Shown one piece after another: positions 61,801 through 64,000 of a DNA stretch of 64,000 nt. Numbering within the stretch: the stretch's first letter is position 1; each line of letters begins with the position of its first letter. The stretch spans positions 1,425,582-1,489,581 of the forward strand of contig CM030941.1 of assembly GCA_018136815.1 (NCBI GenBank), written 5' to 3'. Below the pieces are notes generated by a model, which saw nothing but the letters and a program-made list of their open reading frames with translations, was not told the origin of the DNA and did no database searches. This DNA comes from Isochrysis galbana (taxonomy: Eukaryota; Haptophyta; Isochrysidales; Isochrysidaceae). The position numbers were made by a program, and so were the translations under genes.

Positions 61801-64000
61801 GCGGTGCCGATGGAGGCGGTGAAGCCGGCGGTGGAGACGGCGGTGGAGATGGAGGTGGCGGCGAGGGTGGCGGTGGCGATGGAGGCGGCGGCGACGGCGG
61901 CGGTGGCAACGGTGGCGGAGGCGAGGCAGGTAGTGGCGAGGGAGGTGGTGGCAATGGTGGGGGCGGAGAAGGAGGTGGAGGCGATGGGTGAGGAGGAGAG
62001 GGTGGCGGCGGCGATGGCGGTGGCGACGGTGGCGGAGGCGAGGGAGCTGGCGAAGGAGGAGGCGACGAGGGTGGCGGTGGCGACGGTGGCGGCGGCGATG
62101 GTGGTGGCGACGGAGGAGGCGACGAGGGTGGCGGTGCCGATGGAGGCGGTGAAGGCGGCGGTGGAGACGGCGGTGGAGACGGAGGCGGCGGCGAGGGTGG
62201 CGGTGGCGATGGAGGCGGCGGTGACGGCGGCGGAGGCGACGGTGGCGGAGGCGGAGGCGGCGGTGGCGGAGGCGAGGGAGGTGGTGGCGAGGGAGGTGGT
62301 GGCAATGGTGGGGGCGGAGAAGGAGGCGGCGGTAATGGGGGAGGCGGAGAGGGCGGCGGCGGGGAAGGTCGTGGAAAGGGCGGCGGCGGCGATGGCGGTG
62401 GCGACGGTGGCGGTGAAGGCGGCGGTGGAGACGGCGGTGGAGACGGGGGCGGCGGCGACGGTGGCGGTGGCGATGGAGGCGGCGGCGACGGCAGTGGAGG
62501 CGACGGTGGCGGAGGAGAGGGAGGTGGGGGCGATGGGGATGGTGGCAACGGTGGGGGCGGCGATGGCGGTGGCGGTGATGGGTGAGGAGGGGAGGGTGGC
62601 GGCGGCAATGGAGGCGGCGACGGTGGCGGTGGCGATGGCGGTGGCGATGGAGGAGGCGGCGACGGTGGCGGTGGCGATGGAGGCGGCGGCGACGGCGGTG
62701 GAGGCGACGGTGGCGGAGGAGAGGGAGGTGGGGGCGATGGGGATGGTGGCAACGGTGGGGGCGGCGATGGCGGTGGCGGTGATGGGTGAGGAGGGGAGGG
62801 TGGCGGCGGCGATGGAGGCGGCGACGGTGGCGGTGGCGATGGCGGTGGCGATGGAGGAGGCGGCGACGGTGGCGGTGGCGATGGAGGAGGCGGCGACGGC
62901 GGTGGAGGCGACGGTGGCGGAGGAGAGGGAGGTGGTGGCGAAGGAGGTGGGGGTAATGGTGGGGGCGGCGAAGGCGGCGGCGGCGATGGCGGTGGCAACG
63001 GCGGCGGCGGCGATGGCGGAGTCGACGGAGGAGGCGACGAGGGTGGCGGTGCCGATGGAGGCGGTGAAGGCGGCGGTGGAGACGGCGGTGGAGACGGAGG
63101 CGGCGGCGAGGGTGGCGGTGGCGATGGAGGCGGCGGTGACGGCGGCGGAGGCAACGGTGGCGGAGGCGAGGGAGGTGGTGGCGAGGGAGGTGGTGGCAAT
63201 GGTGGGGGTGGAGAAGGAGGCGGCGGTAGTGGAGGAGGCGGAGAGGGCGGCGGCGGGGAAGGTGGTGGAAAGGGCGGCGGCGGCGATGGCGGTGGCGACG
63301 GTGGCGGTGAAGGCGGCGGTGGAGACGGCGGTGGAGACGGGGGCGGCGGCGACGGTGGCGGCGGCGATGGAGGCGGCGGCGACGGCGGTGGAGGCGACGG
63401 TGGCGGAGGTGAGGGAGGTGGCGGCGAGGGAGGTGGGGGCAATGGTGGGGGTGGAGAAGGAGGCGGCGGCGATGGCGGCGGCGGTGGCGAGAATGGCGGT
63501 GGTGGCGACGGTGGCGGTGGCGATGGAGGCGGTGGCGGAGGGGATGGCAGTGGGGATGACGGTGGCGGAGGTGAAGGAGGCGGTGGAGATGGAGGCGGCT
63601 GAAAGGGGGGAGGTGGCGATGGCGGAGGTGAAAGTGGAGGCGGCGCCGAGGGTGGTGAAGAAGGTGGTGGCGGTGAAGGTGGCGGTAAGGGCGGTGGCGG
63701 CGGTGGCGGCGGCGATGGGGAGGGCAGGGACGGGGGAGGAGGCGACGGAAGAGGACGCCACGGTGGAGGTGGAGAGGGCGGCAATGGAGGGGGGGGCGAG
63801 GGCGGCGGCCGAGAGGGTGGTGGCCGCGAGGGTGGAGCCGGTGCAGACGGTGGTGGTCGCAGCGGCGGGGACGGTGGCGGCAGCAATAGGGGCGGAGGAT
63901 GCGGGGAAAGCTTAGTAGGCGGAGGTGGCCGCGGAGGAGCCAACAAACTGTAATATCCGCTTATCGTTGCGGTTCCCGTTTGCCCTCCATAGCCGCCGAG
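49847..64000 (-). CDS. Giant Ser-Pro-rich receptor with two tandem Cys-rich/multi-span/TIR modules, 5' end outside window
   Basis: The frame is open from the right edge to TAA at 49847, over 4,700 codons with no stop. No ATG starts it, so the N-terminus lies outside. Residue numbers count from the TTG at 63946. 1-1435: SPPPP repeats, as in wall glycoproteins. 1440-1525: small alpha/beta domain. 1533-1622: more poly-Pro. 1620-1885: extracellular region ending in a GPS-like motif (CKYWDEEMLAYSSDGC...CACDHLTDF) with the HL-T cleavage triad. 2164-2375: GCC2/GCC3-like Cys repeats. 2383-2782: about nine membrane spans (IELAQRLVLTGLLVLIPERI). 2806-2893: TIR (FLSHVWSTGQDQ, IFLDVDDL, SRNCLRE). 3000-3176: second conserved domain (YSSPNNPG, IVMLHEN). 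3330-4666: the last four blocks again, with TIR at 4266-4356. A 159-bp in-frame GT...AG stretch near 53990-54150 could be an intron. Confidence 0.85.
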   Translation of the reverse strand, partial: LGGYGGQTGTATISGYYSLLAPPRPPPPTKLSPHPPPLLLPPPSPPLRPPPSAPAPPSRPPPSRPPPSPPPPLPPSPPPPWRPLPSPPPPSLPSPSPPPPPPPPLPPPSPPPPSSPPSAPPPLSPPPSPPPPFQPPPSPPPPSPPPPSSPLPSPPPPPPSPPPPSPPPPFSPPPPPSPPPPSPPPPLPPPPSPPPPSPPPPSPPPPSPPPPSPPPPSPPPPSPPPSPPPPSPPPSPPPSPPPPFPPPSPPPPSPPPPLPPPPSPPPPLPPPPSPPPPSPPPPLPPPPSPPPPSPPPPSPPPPSPPPSPPPPSPPPSAPPPSSPPPSTPPSPPPPLPPPSPPPPSPPPPLPPPPSPPPPSPPPPSPPPPSPPPPSPPPPSPPPPSPPPSPPPPSPPPSPPPPSPPHPSPPPPSPPPPLPPSPSPPPPSPPPPSPPPPSPPPPSPPPPSPPPPSPPPSPPPPSPPPLPPPPSPPHPSPPPPSPPPPLPPSPSPPPPSPPPPSPPLPSPPPPSPPPPSPPPPSPPPSPPPPSPPPSPPPSPPPPFPRPSPPPPSPPPPLPPPPSPPPPLPPPPSPPPPSPPPPPPPPPPPSPPPPSPPPPSPPPPSPPPPSPPPSPPPPSPPPSAPPPSSPPPSPPPSPPPPSPPPPSSPPPSPAPSPPPPSPPPSPPPPSPPHPSPPPPSPPPPLPPPPSPLPASPPPPLPPPPSPPPPSPPPPSPPPPSPPPSPPPASPPPSAPPPSSPPPSPSPSPPPPSPPPSSPPPSSAPPLPPPPSPPPPSSPPPPPPPPPSPPPPSPPPPSPPPSPPPLSPPPSPPPPSPPPPSPPPPSPPPPLRPPPSPPPPSPPPPWTPPPSPPPPSPPSPPHPLPPPSPPPPSPPPSPQPPSPTHPSPPPPPPPPPLPPPPSPPPPSPPPPSPPPPPPSPPTPSPPPPSPPPPSPPPPSPPPSPPPPSPPPSAPPPSSPPPSPPPSPPPPSPPPPSSPPPSPAPSPPPPSPPPSPPPPSPPHPSPPPPSPPPPLPPPPSPPPASPPPPLPPPPSPPPPSPPPPSPPPPSPPPSPPPPSPPPPSPPPSSPPPSLPPPLPPPPSPPPPSPPPPSPPPPSPPPPSPPPPSPPPPSPPPSPPPPSPPHPSPPPPSPPPPLPPPPSPPPPSPPPKSPPPPSPPPPSPPPPPSPPPPSPPPLSPPPPSPPPPSRPPPSPPPSAPPSSSLPTSPPPLPPPSPLPLSPPPPLPPLSSPPLQPPWSPTRSSPSLPSPSPSPSPGRPPLSTPLPFPLPPSPPPARLPPWPLTPMQPPLAPLPLPPPPISPSVSPTSVSPPGPSHLPYPYPPLPSPLPSSAPPALAPTLPLSPMQPPLPQPPFPQLSSPPMQPLPAPSLPLLPSPPPPAWSIPTFPFPTEPPPPPPSTPPQSPPPPAATLEAPPVPTSPHSAPPFPLLPPAELPSSPPTPLSPPPISPAHIPPPRPPPLPQERYSFSMTVEGSVEDYDELSLTSRVAELYGVEESAVSLRLQPASVLINIAIVVTGTQQASALVDTLNSMTVARASEGLGVAVAQISDFVINPSRAPSPPSLSPQLPLKPPPPPPQLPPPPLPPPPPPPPKLPPPPPKLPPSPPPPPVVPEGNPQRPPPSPRPPQSPPPQPLPPPPLPQAPPPLPPFDKWVSEALDGIEGLSALNASASANVSFEVIESITRDISSVLDVAAREYPSPHGGSAGAGAVGAGKAMTRAIGTVLDVLLAKSKDGPAVTQISTPSLNISVQKATSASLSFGSSGAANTSIQLPPGLASDLASGAPVTVAMWTSPFNVHGGVLNESSSFSGPTVSFSLYVNGSAVTKFAEPLLMALPVSSQEETDKNCIGQPSPADVLGAMRAGESRCEAALECKYWDEEMLAYSSDGCRTVQLNNTKGALGCACDHLTDFISIKVPVQVADEIEVLSLDPVQRAAVHCRCTKDVEAVLLKFQNSSTRLALNLSVIEPRMGGDYPDFSAWSARIDAQAGALVTLPKLEGRVDQNIPIWLSPVSLAETPNGINHRGRFVVNVSASDACSNISVVVKATVLAMTVATRTVWGWVPPGMPCSAAEIVAEGLLPDWTLPMTLGEERSIAFTACDYEGYAVDHELPTSRAALPDPRFFSASKVWLTAIGTDPVEVVSHGGGRYAAVVRATALGRSSLALNLGTGSAEDEDATPRLGALEIEVSCPSSLIVNPATGTCTCGVGREPDGDVVYAHGSSQGCRPCNEGYYKSDLGSSQCTACPPGSVQPGIGGSTCLPCAPGTFQPREGRAQCSLCPARTTSVVPFTACSECAVGTARRSREVAASQETCQSCHPLAACPFNHTTMPSMLLNPGAWRLAPASHMIERCAVVRGHSPCKGGGNAGADGVGYCEDGHSGFRCEVCGDGFHFSPSTAQCEACLSTIGYVLIYAALILVPIGALGIMRFLDQRHVSARLSAMVSQIDFASTRLALVSKLHILVGFSQVAGAATIYSIDPPRALHWLLNVLSILKLDIWGRPFIPTACAGGYMGYLLLTAGFPLVAMLVVAVVNVGQRMWCCCARTDVGETSRGGSLCNAIAIGLIDALEPVVKIVLLICPTVSGVAFGALHCRRVVAQADPLQYRLFLWASPDIDCDSQPAKDLRRMAYVVLAIWPFASLIGGALLLMSIRTAVRQRSPSALSSSVKALWGDYRLEIYWWGIIELAQRLVLTGLLVLIPERIAFIRILATLLLCLGFLIVQSMMQPYARRDVNGFSVTTQVLAFVLILGYTFIHIYGRFQVFLPDDPDGSNGAALVLAFTSANQIALVIVVLMVFLTAAVGAFALRQWWQGTHDQGFLLKDTQLPPRLTIHRGHNHHLFLSHVWSTGQDQVAAIKRQLQAHVHGLHIFLDVDDLKDIRDLECHVRESSVVLIFLSRGYFTSRNCLRELAATVEMRKPVVLVLEADVTKGGYACLAHAMADCPLHYRDDLFRYPDGRQREAIAWHRVKEFQLCALKLIAAETLAYTPQYAVVATNYRDSLGTMSRLREEAAPSLVSPPSSFAVPPKRVELCLRGEIGLSQLRFFGLAPVLYSSPNNPGARSTVLELIDALAPAERPTTMFGPPTRMKHALRRLASGEPISHAASELNTLDKAYGGFIMILYLNERTWAGEPGEMLANEVRLVREAGIRIVMLHENVAENGGCPFSRFFQTTPGDLIDDGLYDDIALALHAGDFRHVSLRNLAQAIGASTRLFNEVSSSVFGRVWRSIGTTLGASRATLMSTRESQRSHQDPLRAASMGPGAESSDEESPARPRPPPRRSNSSVGSFFRGVVAGTAVLQVSGFWTMTFSRPSTTKTRTPTLFLHPPLPDASVHERVLFPHLRRSLEFITVQQPTSGNTIDPIAFVNLDPVRQSVVSCECLRRVRVVLLKTQEGVVTRTLDLVVAEDPAGPRFVNWTVVELKHFLPRPVEFLTLEALNGVVDGPGVKMRLAANFLAEAGFDAGYKANMLVNISQTLPDGISDVPVEVAIQVLATAVPAQTVWGNVAPSRWCNETAGFEALTVLEQQQLDSKPLAITYGSTTSFSFTSCDIEGLPLRHSVPTERDLLPDLRRFTAELHNDTTGDALPVPVSSPASGRYVASMTPTRLGSFGLRLYLGEGEADRSIATPLMGELRVEVKCPYGLVPDFSTMICTCDQGYQPNTPADPNGAPGSLANGCKPCRPGHFKSFLGEASCEPCHEGSAQPKEGSAYCEECIPGTFQRERGQPMCEVCPPRTNSTVPYVSCDICEAGRYRKSVDVIANADSCRECPAGTECPYGSTVLSALLLMPGTWRISGMARQVELCQTTKMGESACKGGFVSNEDGQGYCATGHLGPLCEVCSKAGHYFDWRSTSCVECPPATRYLLIYFLLIGIPAALVLVGAVIHRRSPKLQQVARRTIAACSGQVGESKIKMVIGFVQVVAVIGNVYSIRMPDLYRYVLLSLEIFYLDIFSDIFAPSECLGGYANLLIAKAAAPIVFLALAGVAIYVWCIRQELRESPNNSQHLGESLRKAGKRSGLIVLPLALWVTTFFCVNVSSSIFGAFHCRRFVDDSDSQRYREFLVGSLDVECPTDGHSGSDAYFELRAVALILVGVWPLGYLASMALLLVRIRSHVLLRRPSELSHAARMLTRDYKPAYFWWDLVDLLRKLLLTGFVLVVPERIAFLRLVVALIFSVLFLVAQTVISPFKRYDNQLISLGLQMVISVLLLGSAFMYAYQRFEVALSNGGTVVQWQQGRLSPLSDVFAFESLDQLALVCLVAMAALAVALLTLAVHVALMEVNADQLKLRQTRAPPILSLPPNQRYHIFLSHVWSTGQDQVAVIKRQLSRMIPGIRIFLDVDDLEDIGRLEEYVDRTMVVLIFLSRGYFNSRNCLREARACMALNKPIVLVVESDVAKGGLSREEAIQECPADLRDYIFGSSVDRPLVSWHRITVFQVCSLKEIARAMLMRMPTYAAKAQSTGARPLDVYLDKEVSLDKLRFQNEVLVYASPNNPGCIEMANELTSHFQKSSLRVVERPPEGMLSRAPKRIAPESLAVVVRNGVSPTDVRLDEVWCGAPAAVQPPRGARSLSFMRSVAGRLKVLHRRYLARLRRLLSFTAMGNGSKEVFLLYLNRHTFGGEVGAALTLEVQHAMERDVDIVMVHENDSSRDGCEFAELFKTTPPALLDAGLYGPLAFAMHPPPHRNVSLALVAQALGASTMSSSAKIVGSSHASKRHLGFRLDAAIRMRKVRHPKQ
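59640..63946. repeat. 4.3-kb GGN-type tandem repeat with higher-order structure
   Basis: The plus strand is G-rich (GGCGGTGGC, GGAGGCGAC units), coding SPPPP on the minus strand. Larger units repeat: a block with AGCTGGCGAAGGAGGAGGCG at 61061 and 62045 (984 bp, 328 codons apart), and GATGGGTGAGGAGGGGAGGG at about 62577 and 62781 (204 bp, 68 codons). All periods are multiples of three, so the frame is kept. Long overlapping frames in other phases are by-products. Confidence 0.85.

Noticed and set aside
59589..63761. 1,390-codon Ala/Thr/Ser-rich frame on the minus strand
   Set aside because: It is the shifted reading of the SPPPP repeats of the giant gene. Its peptide has no domain and ends with the repeat.
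60412..63915. 1,167-codon Ala/Val/Met/Glu-rich frame on the plus strand
   Set aside because: Antisense reading of the same repeat; openness follows from the 3-base periodicity, not selection.

Overview
The window looks like nuclear DNA of a flagellate alga with a secondary (red-lineage) plastid, most likely haptophyte-like. Four things point that way. The TIC20-type plastid import gene starts with a signal peptide ending in an A-FAP motif, typical of complex plastid targeting. DNAAF11 is a motile-cilium dynein-arm factor. Short GT-AG introns (75-164 bp) and one GC-AG intron can be placed by reading frame. TIR plus Cys-rich plus multi-membrane-span receptors and Ser-Pro-rich wall-like proteins are common in such algae. 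The species cannot be named from the sequence alone.

Layout. 1-0.8 kb: 3' end of a LINE. 1.5-2.1 kb: TIC20-like gene (-). 2.45-6.5 kb: Ty1/copia retrotransposon (-). 8.6-9.0 kb: MORN-repeat protein (-). 10.8-11.6 kb: PEX11 (-, two exons). 12.6-14.1 kb: UBA-like/TPR protein (-, two exons). 15.1-16.5 kb: nested repeats with an inserted retroposon-like element. 17.1-17.9 kb: Qc-SNARE (-). 18.8-20.2 kb: hAT transposase remnant and minisatellites. 20.5-22.9 kb: inverted and tandem repeats around a Glu/Ala-rich ORF. 25.2-25.7 kb: bS21m-like mitochondrial ribosomal protein (+, two exons). 27-28.9 kb: LINE endonuclease half. 30.6-37.2 kb: Ty3/gypsy chromovirus (-), interrupted by other repeats. 37.6-39.5 kb: cytosolic PheRS alpha (-, three exons). 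39.6-41.4 kb: repeats holding a small hAT-like MITE. 42.3-44.0 kb: DNAAF11 (+, three exons). 44.8-47.5 kb: AT-richer islands with a giant-virus-like fragment, a temptin-like gene and a coiled-coil ORF. 47.9-49.2 kb: broken LINE (-). 49.8 kb to the right edge: one uninterrupted reading frame of more than 4,700 codons (-).

The strongest candidate for something undescribed is that giant frame. It encodes about 1,430 residues of Ser-Pro repeats, a GPS autoproteolysis-like motif, and then two tandem copies of a module: Cys-rich GCC2/GCC3-like repeats, a multi-span membrane region, a TIR domain, and a second conserved cytoplasmic domain. It looks like a cell-wall-tethered receptor with two TIR outputs in one chain.

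A second theme is retroelement expression. The copia and gypsy elements both separate gag from downstream sequence by one in-frame UAG, followed in both by GGA. None of the eleven non-transposon reading frames whose stops I checked ends in UAG, and none of the assembled coding exons contains one in frame. That favours stop readthrough over reassignment of UAG.

About half the window is transposon-derived. It includes two insertions with target-site duplications whose unoccupied paralogous sites are also in the window. Everything here comes from reading the sequence; no database search was possible, so family calls rest on recognised motifs.
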